From: VMCP01 sp964408945
GTDB taxonomy: Bacteria > Bacteroidota > Bacteroidia > NS11-12g > UBA955
Reading direction: 5' to 3'
Length of the DNA: 44,075 nucleotides
Assembly (NCBI GenBank): GCA_964408945.1
Contig: CAYPBJ010000018.1
Span: 1-44,075 of the forward strand
Shown: positions 1 through 7,821 of the stretch, piece by piece
How positions within the stretch are numbered: the stretch's first letter is position 1
Layout of the letters: each line of letters starts with the position of its first letter
Position numbers and translations under genes: made by a program
The notes under the pieces: model-generated
What the model saw: the letters and a program-made list of their open reading frames with translations, nothing else
The model's database searches: none
What the model was told of the DNA's origin: nothing

Positions 1-359
1 CCCATCAGGTTTAATAAATAAATAATGATCAAACCAGCGATCCAATTGCTTGAAAAGCCGCGAATCATATTCATTCCCATCACGTCTTCACGGTTATTGT
101 AATATTTTAAAAACATCCAAGGCTTGCCGTAATACTGATTCCAATCTTCCATCTTCATGTCTGGTTTTTTGGGGTCTACCCGAGGAATCAAATACTCGCC
201 ATCAGCCAGGTTTAGCGAATTAATAAATGCCGTAATCGTATCTTGATGTTCCGTGTATTGCTGTCCCCCTGAATGGAGATTAGCCGCAGCGAACGATACG
301 AATTGCCACATCCAAAGGGTTAGGGCAATGACAAATGAGGGTAGAATGATTTTTTTCAT
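1..359 (-). CDS. Membrane protein of unknown function, truncated by window edge
   Basis: The reading frame starts at ATG 357-359 and runs off the left edge, so only about 119 N-terminal residues are visible. It begins MKKIILPSFVIALTLWMWQF, a hydrophobic signal-anchor or first transmembrane helix. A polar region of roughly 75 residues follows (through YGKPWMFLKYYNNRED), then the start of a second hydrophobic segment near residues 106-119. This layout fits an inner-membrane protein with a periplasmic loop, a kind often seen as a conserved hypothetical in Bacteroidota. It lies 18 nt downstream of the lipoprotein gene on the same strand, so the two are probably co-transcribed. No function is assigned. 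Signal-peptide cleavage after VSFAAA is an alternative to a retained anchor. Confidence 0.7.
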   Translation of the reverse strand, partial: MKKIILPSFVIALTLWMWQFVSFAAANLHSGGQQYTEHQDTITAFINSLNLADGEYLIPRVDPKKPDMKMEDWNQYYGKPWMFLKYYNNREDVMGMNMIRGFSSNWIAGLIIIYLLNLM

Positions 360-377
360 ACCCCAAAAGTATTGGAA

Positions 378-1220
378 TTATTTCAAATTCTTAGTTACCG
401 TTAATTTGCGTTTTCCGCGGTCAAACGTCATGTATTGAGAACAAGCCGTATCTGTTCCTTCTCCGTAAACTACGAATAACCTTTGAGTAGCATCTACATG
501 TTGTATGTCTACCTTGCCCCGAGTGTAGCCGTATTTGCACCTCGGACTGTAATACAATGAATCCTTGATGAAGGCGTTGTAAAACCTACCCTGTCTATTT
601 CTAGCATATGCTGTACCTGTCACACTCCACAAATCATCGGTTGATTGAGGGGTGGAATCACGAGAAATCTTAACCCTAATATATTCGTTGGTCCATTCCC
701 AGTTGTAGGCAGGAGAAATCAACTCCAAACTGCACCTAACCTCGTACATGGGCTGATCCCATTCATTCAATCCCCAATTGGTTACATCAATAAAACCTTT
801 TGTTGCCCACCCGTTGGTACCGTGCTCATTTTCCATCACAATATGCATGGTTGAACCTGGAATAAAAAAGCTTCTGTCCCAAGTGGTTGTAACTGTACCC
901 TTCCGTTCAAATCCGTCATAATCAGTCACATAATCTACGCCATACCTCATTTCCATCTTCTTTTCACCGGGTTTACTCGAAAAGGTCATTACAGCTGCAT
1001 GTCCCATATTCATACCACTATCATGAGCTACAATTGCGTCTTGAACGGTATGAACCAAACGAGTGACAATCATATCTGAGAAATAATTATCACCGGCAGA
1101 ATTCTCCATTGATTGTGAATAGAGTTCGCACCCGGCGAGCCATACAAATCCAAAGGAAAGAAGACCAGCAACAGCCAATCTTCGAAGATGTTTAAAGGTA
1201 TTTTTTACTGCGGAATACAT
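378..1220 (-). CDS. Predicted lipoprotein of unknown function
   Basis: About 280 residues if started at ATG 1218-1220. The frame is open to an upstream ATG at 1265, but the shorter start puts a basic N-region (KNTFKHLRR) and a hydrophobic stretch directly before the lipobox LAGC, and a promoter-like TAAATTTG lies just upstream at 1233-1240, so 1220 is preferred. The mature part is rich in aromatic and beta-prone residues and has three further cysteines (in EVRCSLEL, PRCKYGYT and DTACSQYM). No enzymatic motif was recognised. It should be exported, lipidated at the Cys and anchored in the envelope. The truncated membrane-protein gene follows 18 nt downstream, suggesting an operon of two uncharacterised envelope proteins. 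Confidence 0.7.
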   Translation of the reverse strand: MYSAVKNTFKHLRRLAVAGLLSFGFVWLAGCELYSQSMENSAGDNYFSDMIVTRLVHTVQDAIVAHDSGMNMGHAAVMTFSSKPGEKKMEMRYGVDYVTDYDGFERKGTVTTTWDRSFFIPGSTMHIVMENEHGTNGWATKGFIDVTNWGLNEWDQPMYEVRCSLELISPAYNWEWTNEYIRVKISRDSTPQSTDDLWSVTGTAYARNRQGRFYNAFIKDSLYYSPRCKYGYTRGKVDIQHVDATQRLFVVYGEGTDTACSQYMTFDRGKRKLTVTKNLK

Positions 1221-1232
1221 GGTTGTATACCA

Positions 1233-1259
1233 CAAATTTACCACTATTTTATTGTCCAA
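1233..1259 (-). promoter_or_regulatory. Predicted Bacteroidota promoter for the lipoprotein gene
   Basis: On the minus strand TAAATTTG (1233-1240) matches the Bacteroidota -7 consensus TAnnTTTG exactly. A TTG lies 16 nt upstream (1257-1259), slightly closer than the usual spacing. The box is 12 nt before ATG 1220 and lies inside the longer version of the reading frame, which supports the downstream start codon. Confidence 0.45.
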
Positions 1260-1321
1260 TGCCATTAACTTTTAATCATGGCCAGAACCAGCTCTTACCT
1301 CTACTTCGCCAATTAATTCCC

Positions 1322-1329
1322 TATATTTG
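1322..1329 (+). promoter_or_regulatory. Predicted -7 box for tRNA-Arg
   Basis: TATATTTG matches TAnnTTTG exactly and lies 38 nt before the tRNA 5' end. The expected start near 1335 would give a roughly 30-nt precursor leader. That leader can form a short hairpin between CGTCCC (1331-1336) and GGGACG (1346-1351). No convincing -33 TTG was found. Confidence 0.45.
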
Positions 1330-1367
1330 CCGTCCCGTTTATCGGGGGACGTTCATACGTTTTTCAT

Positions 1368-1439
1368 GGTCCCGTAGTAGAATGGATACTACGAAAGTCT
1401 CCGGAACTTTAGATCCGCGTTCGATTCGCGGCGGGACCA
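1368..1439 (+). tRNA. tRNA-Arg (anticodon CCG)
   Basis: The cloverleaf can be drawn by eye. The acceptor stem is GGTCCCG (1368-1374) with CGGGACC (1432-1438), and A1439 is the discriminator. The D stem is GTAG/CTAC. The anticodon stem AAAGT/ACTTT encloses the loop CTCCGGA, with anticodon CCG at 1401-1403 (reads CGG). The T stem CCGCG/CGCGG carries the loop TTCGATT. CCA is not encoded, so it would be added after transcription. The 3' end is 20 nt from the convergent stop codon of the next gene. Confidence 0.95.
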
Positions 1440-1446
1440 CAAAATC

Positions 1447-1459
1447 AACCTTTCGGGTT
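1447..1459 (+). terminator. Possible weak terminator after tRNA-Arg
   Basis: AACC (1447-1450) and GGTT (1456-1459) form a short hairpin with a TTTCG loop directly after the tRNA. T-rich sequence follows. It ends next to the stop codon of the convergent gene. The stem is only 4 bp, so this is tentative. Confidence 0.25.
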
Positions 1460-4207
1460 TTACTCTATAACAATCTTCTGCCATTCAATTGAACTTTCAC
1501 CCATCAAGACCAAAAAGTAATTACCAGAAACTAAATTATTACCGTCAATATATCCTTTTCTGTCTTTTGTCATTCCTCGCAATATTTCTTTACCGTTCAA
1601 ATCGTACAACACAAAAGTGGATTGCGTTGCTTTAGATTCAATAGTAACTACACCACCGTTCGATGGATTGGGATAAACTTTTATCTCCGATTCATTTTTC
1701 ACCAAAGTTTCATTCTTCAAAATAGCACCCTGTTCAAAAATACGAGCATAATATATACCCCTGCCGTGTGTAGCCACTGCCAATGTTCCATCCACTTCTC
1801 TATAAGCCATCATATCAACTACCGCATTTCCAATTTCTCCTGGACCTTGTTGAACCCAAACCGTCTCAGTGCCTTTCAAACTATCTGTAGCAAACAAACC
1901 AACGCTGGTACCCACAAAATACAACATCCCATCTTTAACCGGAACATATGTAAACCATCTTACCGATGGTCCATCACCCGTACCATTTATGTTTGCTTCC
2001 AAATTACCACCAATTTTCTCCCAATTTTCACCACCATCCAAGCTTCTAAACAGACTGTAAATACCATAATTTGAATAACAAACCACCAACTCATTGCCAT
2101 TCTTTGGGTTAACTGAAATACAACTCACATTGCCATTACCTGAAACCAAAGGAGTTTTCAAAGTCTTAAACTTCATTTCACTTCTATCGGCGCTATCAAT
2201 TGAATAAAGGTATTTTACATTGTTTCCAAAATATAGTCTGTGTTTGGGGTTCTCAACTGATACACCCAGTGCCGTAATTTTTTGAGAAACAATCCTTAAT
2301 GAATCCTTCGATTTTGTCCATCCCAATGAAATAGAATCGGTAGAATTATCTACCACAATATCTGACAACTTATTATTTCGCCATATGTGACGCCCACCCG
2401 CCATGTACATTACATTAGAATTATTGGGATCCAACAGAAACGGATTGATGAATTGATAGTTATTTCGAGGGACACCAATAGGGTCTATCCTCCTCTTACG
2501 AAGTACTTCACCCTTGTTGTTAAGCTCAGCCTTTACCGTATTCCCTAACTGCTTAGAAAAGTAAGCCACCTTACCACCCGGTTCTACTGCGCAATAAGAA
2601 CCATCACCCGGATAGGCAATTCCCCATTCCGCTTGAGGTGACCTATCTTTTACAATCATTTGATTATTGTCTTGAGCTCCCGCTACCAACAAATCACTCA
2701 TCTCAGTCACAGGATCTAAAGCCACTGTATACCATTGAGTGGTCAAATAGCCATTGTTAATGTGTTCCCAACGGACTGAATCTTCCAAGCAATTTTGAGT
2801 AATGAATAGACCTCCGTCATTTCCTGATAATACAATTTGCTTATCATTGGGATGAAACATCCAAACATGTTGATCTGGATGCTGATTGGGCCACATCTCA
2901 AAATTTGGAAGTGATGTATTTAACTTGTATCCACCAATTTGCGTTGTACTCAATGAATCTAAAAACGCCGTTTCTGATCTGAAAAGATTGGTGCCACCAA
3001 TAAATACAATGTCGTTATTGGTTGCTGGTTTTTGATAAACTTGCACCAACATATCGTAACTGCCTTGAGTTCTCCAACTATTGAGGGCTAGCTTTTTACG
3101 AGGCAAATTCTGCGATATGTCGCGCTGGGAAAGGATTCGCGAAAGACTTCCCCCGAAAACTGAATCAACAGAAATTTTGCGTGGCAACTCCAAATAGAAC
3201 ATTCCACCCCATTCAATTTCACCCCTAGAATCTGGAAATGGCTTACCCCAATTTTCCAAATTCGATATCACATACATTCTCACAGAAGTATCCATCTGAC
3301 TCGGGTGGTTAAAGCCCAATACAGATCTATTAAACACCTTACCTTGCCAACTTGTGGGTGTAATATCTACCCAATCCCATCCATTTATACTCCTGAAAAT
3401 ACCTTTTTTACCTGCCGATGCATCTGAACTGGAGGTACTGTAAATCACTCCGTCAGCATCAATTTCTACCTCGTTGAAATATGAACCGGTCTTTCTCACC
3501 ACCTTCCAAGTTTGTCCGCCATCGTTAGACCTCATCACATTTTGATAAGTAGATGCATAAATAATGGTTGAATCATACCTTGTGGTATCAACAATTACCC
3601 TCCAAACCAACTGCCAAGGAGAAGAAAATGCAGTTGGAGAACTGATTTTAGTACTCATCAAGGGCGACCAACTTTTACCGCCATCAGATGAAACCAACAT
3701 GCCATCACCATAGTAATACGCACCCGGCGCACCCGCTGATTGACCGTAGGCCTCACCCGTTCCCACATACCAATATTTCTCATGCCCTTTTCTTCTGTCT
3801 TGAACCAAACACGATACGCTGCTGATCTCATGGGGTAACTGGGTTGAATTCCAAGTTTTACCCGCATCTTCACTCAACCACATACCTCCAGATACACCGC
3901 CTGCAATTATTCTATTTGGATCTAATGCATCAAAAGCAGCACCACGGGTTCTTCCGCCTACATGATATGGACCACGATGCATCCAAGGTGTACCCTGAAC
4001 TGCCAACGGATTGCTAACTGCACCGGTTTGAGTATGTATAAATGCGAGCTCTCTGAATCTAATATGCTCTGGAATTCTTCCCAAATCTGGATCTTTCAAT
4101 CGCTCTATTTCCCATTCTTTTCGTGTTTGAGGTTCGCTCAACTGTGCATTCACAATCCCCATGAATTGTCCTAAAAAACAACCAAAAACAATCAACTTTA
4201 ATTTCAT
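1460..4207 (-). CDS. T9SS type A cargo with VPS10/BNR-like beta-propeller repeats
   Basis: 915 residues. An N-terminal signal peptide ends near IVNAQ (about residue 22). The body has repeated Asp-box/BNR-like signatures such as WLSEDAGKTW, MVSSDGGKSW, MRSNDGGQTW and FRSLDGGENW, typical of sortilin/VPS10 or sialidase-fold propellers. The C-terminal ~75 residues form a T9SS type A sorting domain: YPNPSNGG, then VLYDLNGKEI, then GNYFLVLMG, ending KIVIE. The protein is therefore expected to cross the outer membrane by the Por system and be released or attached to surface lipopolysaccharide. No catalytic residues for a sialidase could be assigned, so binding or scaffolding is as likely as hydrolysis. 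The next T9SS gene is divergent, with 51 nt between the two start codons. Confidence 0.88.
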   Translation of the reverse strand: MKLKLIVFGCFLGQFMGIVNAQLSEPQTRKEWEIERLKDPDLGRIPEHIRFRELAFIHTQTGAVSNPLAVQGTPWMHRGPYHVGGRTRGAAFDALDPNRIIAGGVSGGMWLSEDAGKTWNSTQLPHEISSVSCLVQDRRKGHEKYWYVGTGEAYGQSAGAPGAYYYGDGMLVSSDGGKSWSPLMSTKISSPTAFSSPWQLVWRVIVDTTRYDSTIIYASTYQNVMRSNDGGQTWKVVRKTGSYFNEVEIDADGVIYSTSSSDASAGKKGIFRSINGWDWVDITPTSWQGKVFNRSVLGFNHPSQMDTSVRMYVISNLENWGKPFPDSRGEIEWGGMFYLELPRKISVDSVFGGSLSRILSQRDISQNLPRKKLALNSWRTQGSYDMLVQVYQKPATNNDIVFIGGTNLFRSETAFLDSLSTTQIGGYKLNTSLPNFEMWPNQHPDQHVWMFHPNDKQIVLSGNDGGLFITQNCLEDSVRWEHINNGYLTTQWYTVALDPVTEMSDLLVAGAQDNNQMIVKDRSPQAEWGIAYPGDGSYCAVEPGGKVAYFSKQLGNTVKAELNNKGEVLRKRRIDPIGVPRNNYQFINPFLLDPNNSNVMYMAGGRHIWRNNKLSDIVVDNSTDSISLGWTKSKDSLRIVSQKITALGVSVENPKHRLYFGNNVKYLYSIDSADRSEMKFKTLKTPLVSGNGNVSCISVNPKNGNELVVCYSNYGIYSLFRSLDGGENWEKIGGNLEANINGTGDGPSVRWFTYVPVKDGMLYFVGTSVGLFATDSLKGTETVWVQQGPGEIGNAVVDMMAYREVDGTLAVATHGRGIYYARIFEQGAILKNETLVKNESEIKVYPNPSNGGVVTIESKATQSTFVLYDLNGKEILRGMTKDRKGYIDGNNLVSGNYFLVLMGESSIEWQKIVIE

Positions 4208-4258
4208 GTGCGTTTACATTAGTGCAACCTTCAAGAAAAACAGCGTCAATCAGATACC

Positions 4259-5566
4259 ATGATTCGGAAAATCATTTTAATAATAATTCTGTTCTCCGTA
4301 AAGTTCGCCAAAAGCCAAAGTTACGAATTTAAAGCTGGTTTTTACGATCGCAAAGACTCGCATGTTTATTACATTATCAACCTAAGCAAAGACACAATAA
4401 ACGGGGTTTCCATACATTGTACATGGTTCTTCATGAAAGATTATATGATTTTTTGGCCCGAAGACCCTTTGGTTTTATTGGGACTTAACCGCAGCAGCGG
4501 AACCTTCCCCGCTAGCAATGGAATGACTTTCCGACAAAGAGGATTCCACAGAATGAGCTTCGATTTTGATATCCCCCCAGGTGATACTCAAGTCTTTGCT
4601 ACCGCCATCAATTTAAATCCGGATGAAAAAGACACTATCATGTGCACCAATATTCAACTTTGGTTCATTGATAAATCGGGCGAAACCCAAAACTACAAAG
4701 TCAAACCCAACCCTGACCCTAAAGGTGATTGCCTCTACGAGTATTTCTACCTCCGAGGAAACACGGGCGAAGATGGCATCAAATTAGGCGGACCCGCAAA
4801 TTCCACTCTTCACGAATCTAGAAACTGTACCACAGGCTTATTCGCCGTTGTAATTGATCGAAGCACCCTTCAACCCACCCTAGTTCCGGGAATTCAAACC
4901 AATTGTCCTGAATCACAACCCTTTTATTTCTTCGACCCTACCCAATCAAACTTTAAAACTCAATTCATTGATCTAATCAATGCACTACCTTCTGGAGACC
5001 ATTTGTTTTTAGCAACCATGGGAAGAAAAGGAGTTAATCTCACAGATACTTCCATTCGCAGAGCACTAGAAAAAATTGGAGCTACGCCCAATTCAAAATC
5101 AGAATTACCCAACCTTAAAGCTTCTGTTGTTTTTGTAGGATTCGGCACAAAAGGAGCACCCTCTGGCTATTTCTTCTGTTATAACCCCGGTGAGCCCCCC
5201 AGTGGAACCTCCCAAACTGTTCAAATGGAATACCTACTATTCCCAAATTCTTATTATGACCCAGCAAATAATTTTGCTCCCTGTTATGAAGAATTCATTT
5301 CACCCATTGATAAAGAGCAGCCCAAAATCAACAACGGCATCGAATCATTCAAAAAGCTGCCTTTCTACCCTAATCCGGTGAAAAGCGGGGAATTTATCCA
5401 TGTACCAACAGCTGATAATGAAGTTGAATTATATACTCTCAGTGGAACAAAAATCAACACGCTTATAACCCAAGAGCAAAAAGTAGAAATCCCTGAATCG
5501 CTTTCACCTGGAATTTACTTAATTAAATCGGTCAACCAACAGTCTATACTTGTCGTAAATGATTAA
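4259..5566 (+). CDS. T9SS type A cargo with an ILEI/PANDER-like domain
   Basis: 435 residues. The signal peptide is MIRKIILIIILFSVKFAKSQ. Residues 25-150 look like a beta-sandwich of unknown family. Residues about 190-305 follow the pattern of the interleukin-like EMT inducer (ILEI/FAM3/PANDER) domain: GLFAVVIDRSTLQP, a Phe-Asp strand (YFFDPTQ), the helix-turn NALPSGDHLFLATMG, a helix RRALEKIGA and the closing strand ASVVFVGFGTKGAP. The last ~70 residues are a type A sorting domain (FYPNPVKSGEF, VELYTLSGTKI, SPGIYLIKSVN). It should be secreted by T9SS. Related domains occur in eukaryotic secreted proteins and some bacterial surface proteins, where a carbohydrate- or protein-binding role is suspected. 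The ILEI call is by motif pattern only. Confidence 0.75.
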   Translation: MIRKIILIIILFSVKFAKSQSYEFKAGFYDRKDSHVYYIINLSKDTINGVSIHCTWFFMKDYMIFWPEDPLVLLGLNRSSGTFPASNGMTFRQRGFHRMSFDFDIPPGDTQVFATAINLNPDEKDTIMCTNIQLWFIDKSGETQNYKVKPNPDPKGDCLYEYFYLRGNTGEDGIKLGGPANSTLHESRNCTTGLFAVVIDRSTLQPTLVPGIQTNCPESQPFYFFDPTQSNFKTQFIDLINALPSGDHLFLATMGRKGVNLTDTSIRRALEKIGATPNSKSELPNLKASVVFVGFGTKGAPSGYFFCYNPGEPPSGTSQTVQMEYLLFPNSYYDPANNFAPCYEEFISPIDKEQPKINNGIESFKKLPFYPNPVKSGEFIHVPTADNEVELYTLSGTKINTLITQEQKVEIPESLSPGIYLIKSVNQQSILVVND

Positions 5567-5621
5567 TTGTTAGTCGTTTTGTGGTCAATAAATTGAAGTA
5601 ATTTACTAAATTGCTGTTATT

Positions 5622-6536
5622 ATGCCAATAGCAACCATCGCCCTAACTGTTTTTGTTGTATTATTACTGTTCTTAGGAATCAAAGTTGTTCCACAACAAC
5701 AAGCCCATGTCATTGAGCGACTGGGTAAATTTCACTCCCAATTAAATCCCGGATTGAACTTCATCATTCCATTTGTTGATCGAGTTGCTTACAGATTTTC
5801 ACTCAAAGAAGTCGCCCGCGATATTCCCGAACAAGTTTGTGTTACAGCAGATAACGTTCAAGTAGGTGTAGATGGAGTTGTTTTTCTGCAAGTAGTTGAC
5901 GCAAAAAAGGCAGCCTATGGTATTGGTGATTATGCCTTTGCCGTTACCCAATTGGCTCAAACAACCATGAGAAGCGAAATAGGTAAAATTGTTCTTGATA
6001 AGTGTTTTGAAGAAAGAACCAATATCAATGGTGCTGTTGTTAACTCCATAGATGAGGCCGCACAAGGCTGGGGTGTTAAAGTTCTTAGATATGAAATCAA
6101 AAACATCACCCCTCCAACCAGCGTGCTCAATGCCATGGAAAAACAAATGCAAGCTGAGCGAGAAAAACGCGCTACCATCCTTTATTCAGAAGGCGAAAAA
6201 CAAAGCGCAATAAACGTTGCCGAAGGTAACAGAGTTAAAGTAGTTCTAGAATCAGAAGCGGAACGTCAGAGACAAATCAACCAAGCCGAAGGGCAAGCAA
6301 ACGCCATCAAAGCCATTGCTCAAGCAACCGCTGAAGGTATTGAAATGGTTGCTTCAGCCATAAAAAAAGACGGTGGATTGGAAGCGGTACAGTTACGTGT
6401 TGCCGAAAATCTGGTTGAACAATACGGTAAATTGGCTAAAGAAACCAATACCATGATCCTTCCAGCAAACTTTGCAGATATTGGATCTTTGGTAACAGCT
6501 GCAATGTCAGTAGTCAAACAAAACCAAAAACAATGA
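5622..6536 (+). CDS. qmcA: SPFH/Band 7 (stomatin-like, QmcA-type) membrane protein
   Basis: 304 residues. One N-terminal transmembrane helix (about 4-22) is followed by VVPQQQAHVIERLGKF, the usual entry to an SPFH domain (about 25-190, including GLNFIIPFVDRV and the RSEIGKIVLD region). An Ala/Glu/Gln-rich coiled coil (about 170-240) comes next. Proteins of this family oligomerise into membrane cages or microdomain scaffolds and often control membrane proteases. The stop codon overlaps the next gene's start (ATGA), and that gene encodes an NfeD protein. SPFH-NfeD pairs are a well-known functional unit. The symbol follows the E. coli homologue and is approximate. Confidence 0.9.
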   Translation: MPIATIALTVFVVLLLFLGIKVVPQQQAHVIERLGKFHSQLNPGLNFIIPFVDRVAYRFSLKEVARDIPEQVCVTADNVQVGVDGVVFLQVVDAKKAAYGIGDYAFAVTQLAQTTMRSEIGKIVLDKCFEERTNINGAVVNSIDEAAQGWGVKVLRYEIKNITPPTSVLNAMEKQMQAEREKRATILYSEGEKQSAINVAEGNRVKVVLESEAERQRQINQAEGQANAIKAIAQATAEGIEMVASAIKKDGGLEAVQLRVAENLVEQYGKLAKETNTMILPANFADIGSLVTAAMSVVKQNQKQ

Positions 6537-6976
6537 ACTCTCTGTGGGGCGTTAATATTCAAACTTTGTGGCTTGCCATTGGCTTCTTTTTATTAGCCGC
6601 CGAATTGCTCACCACTGGGTTTGTTTTTATTTTCCTTGGGATAGGTGCTCTTCTCACGGCAATTCTTTTGTTTTTGGGGATTGAATTATCGATGTCCGCA
6701 CAAGTTATTTCCTTTGTTTTACTTTCGTTCGGAACAATGCTCATTCTTAGAAAACCGTTGCAACGGAAATTCAATCAATCATCTAAAGAAGAATACAACG
6801 ATTTCAAAGGACAAGCCTGCGAAGTATTGACTTGGAATTCTGAAAATCAATCGGGGACCGTAAAATACCGCGGTTCACAATGGCAGGCAATGAGCAGCCA
6901 ATCTTTTCAAGTGGGACAAATAGCAATCATTGAATCTGTAGACGGAATTACACTGACCATCAACTCAAAGAATTAA
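6533..6976 (+). CDS. NfeD-like membrane protein
   Basis: 147 residues. Three closely spaced hydrophobic segments fill roughly residues 8-75 (TLWLAIGFFLLAAELLTTGF, IFLGIGALLTAILLFLGI, VISFVLLSFGTMLIL). A small C-terminal OB-like domain (about 90-147) includes GQACEVLTWNSENQSGTVKY and VGQIAIIESVDGITL, typical of short NfeD proteins. The start codon overlaps the stop of the SPFH gene by 4 nt, so translation is probably coupled. The product is expected to associate with the SPFH protein in the inner membrane. The gene ends 9 nt before the convergent methyltransferase gene. Confidence 0.88.
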   Translation: MNSLWGVNIQTLWLAIGFFLLAAELLTTGFVFIFLGIGALLTAILLFLGIELSMSAQVISFVLLSFGTMLILRKPLQRKFNQSSKEEYNDFKGQACEVLTWNSENQSGTVKYRGSQWQAMSSQSFQVGQIAIIESVDGITLTINSKN

Positions 6977-6985
6977 GTTTAACGC

Positions 6986-7810
6986 TTATTCTTTAGAGTA
7001 ATCATTTTTCAACACCAATAATACGCCATTACCATCATTCAATTTTTGCTGAAAATCGGCCCATTGCAATAACTTCACTACCACCGCTGCAGGAGTCATC
7101 CATACAAATCCCCAAGCCTGCAAAAAAACATTCCGTGAACCCAGCCACATAGAGATGATTGACCAAATTTCATGCCCGTATCTACCTAATTTTCCGTAAG
7201 TAAAGATTTCATTTTCAATGTGAAAACCACTTCCGAGAACTAACTCCCGCAATTCATTTGAGGTAAAAACCCTTCTAAAATTGGCCGCGTTCTCTGAGTT
7301 TTGATAAGTCTCAAACATCCTTCTGTACAACTTCGTTTCAGTATAAAAATTGACAGGGCAATATAAATAGAGTTTCCCGCCTGTTTTTAGCGCTTGACTC
7401 ATCTTTTCCAAAGATTGACCTACATCTCTAACATAAGGCAACACCGACACGCAAATCACAGCATCAAACTCATTCCTATAAACAGTATTTTCTATTTCCT
7501 CGCAAATTGCTTGAGCGTTTTTATAGTCGCCATTTTTAAGCCAATAATCATTCAAAAACGATACCCAGCCTTTATTGATATCAGATGACACTAAACTTGC
7601 GTTAGTTTGATTCAATACAAAGAATGAATATTGCCCGTCGCCGCATCCCGCATCCCATACTCTAGAAACATCGATTAACTCCTTTCTAAGCGTTTTTCGA
7701 ATTAGAGTATGTCTTTGATAAGTAATTCTTTGCGCAAAATGAACCCAGCGCATCAACCAAGGAAACGGTTTTAAAAAAACAGGTACTTGATGCGCAATGG
7801 CTTTTTTCAC
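6986..7810 (-). CDS. Class I SAM-dependent methyltransferase
   Basis: 274 residues. SAM-binding motif I is WDAGCGDGQYSFF (about residues 54-66). It is followed by an acidic residue after the second strand (SLVSSDINKG) and by FDAVICVSVLPYV, the motif II/III strand, then LKTGGKLYLYCPV. This is the methyltransferase type 11/12 pattern. The C-terminal part is hydrophobic (IWSIISMWLG, AWGFVWMTPAAVVVKLL), suggesting membrane contact or a lipid-like substrate. The substrate is unknown. It starts 11 nt after the outer-membrane barrel gene and is the last gene of the minus-strand run. It converges with nfeD. Confidence 0.82.
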   Translation of the reverse strand: MKKAIAHQVPVFLKPFPWLMRWVHFAQRITYQRHTLIRKTLRKELIDVSRVWDAGCGDGQYSFFVLNQTNASLVSSDINKGWVSFLNDYWLKNGDYKNAQAICEEIENTVYRNEFDAVICVSVLPYVRDVGQSLEKMSQALKTGGKLYLYCPVNFYTETKLYRRMFETYQNSENAANFRRVFTSNELRELVLGSGFHIENEIFTYGKLGRYGHEIWSIISMWLGSRNVFLQAWGFVWMTPAAVVVKLLQWADFQQKLNDGNGVLLVLKNDYSKE

Positions 7811-7821
7811 AAGCAGGCCAA

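Noticed and set aside
1223..1492. 89-residue plus-strand open frame
   Set aside because: It runs through the tRNA-Arg gene and into two opposite-strand genes, and its protein has no recognisable features.
1622..2074. 150-residue plus-strand open frame inside the propeller gene
   Set aside because: Opposite-strand shadow of a well-supported T9SS cargo gene; composition is rich in Ile, Ser and Thr with no domain.
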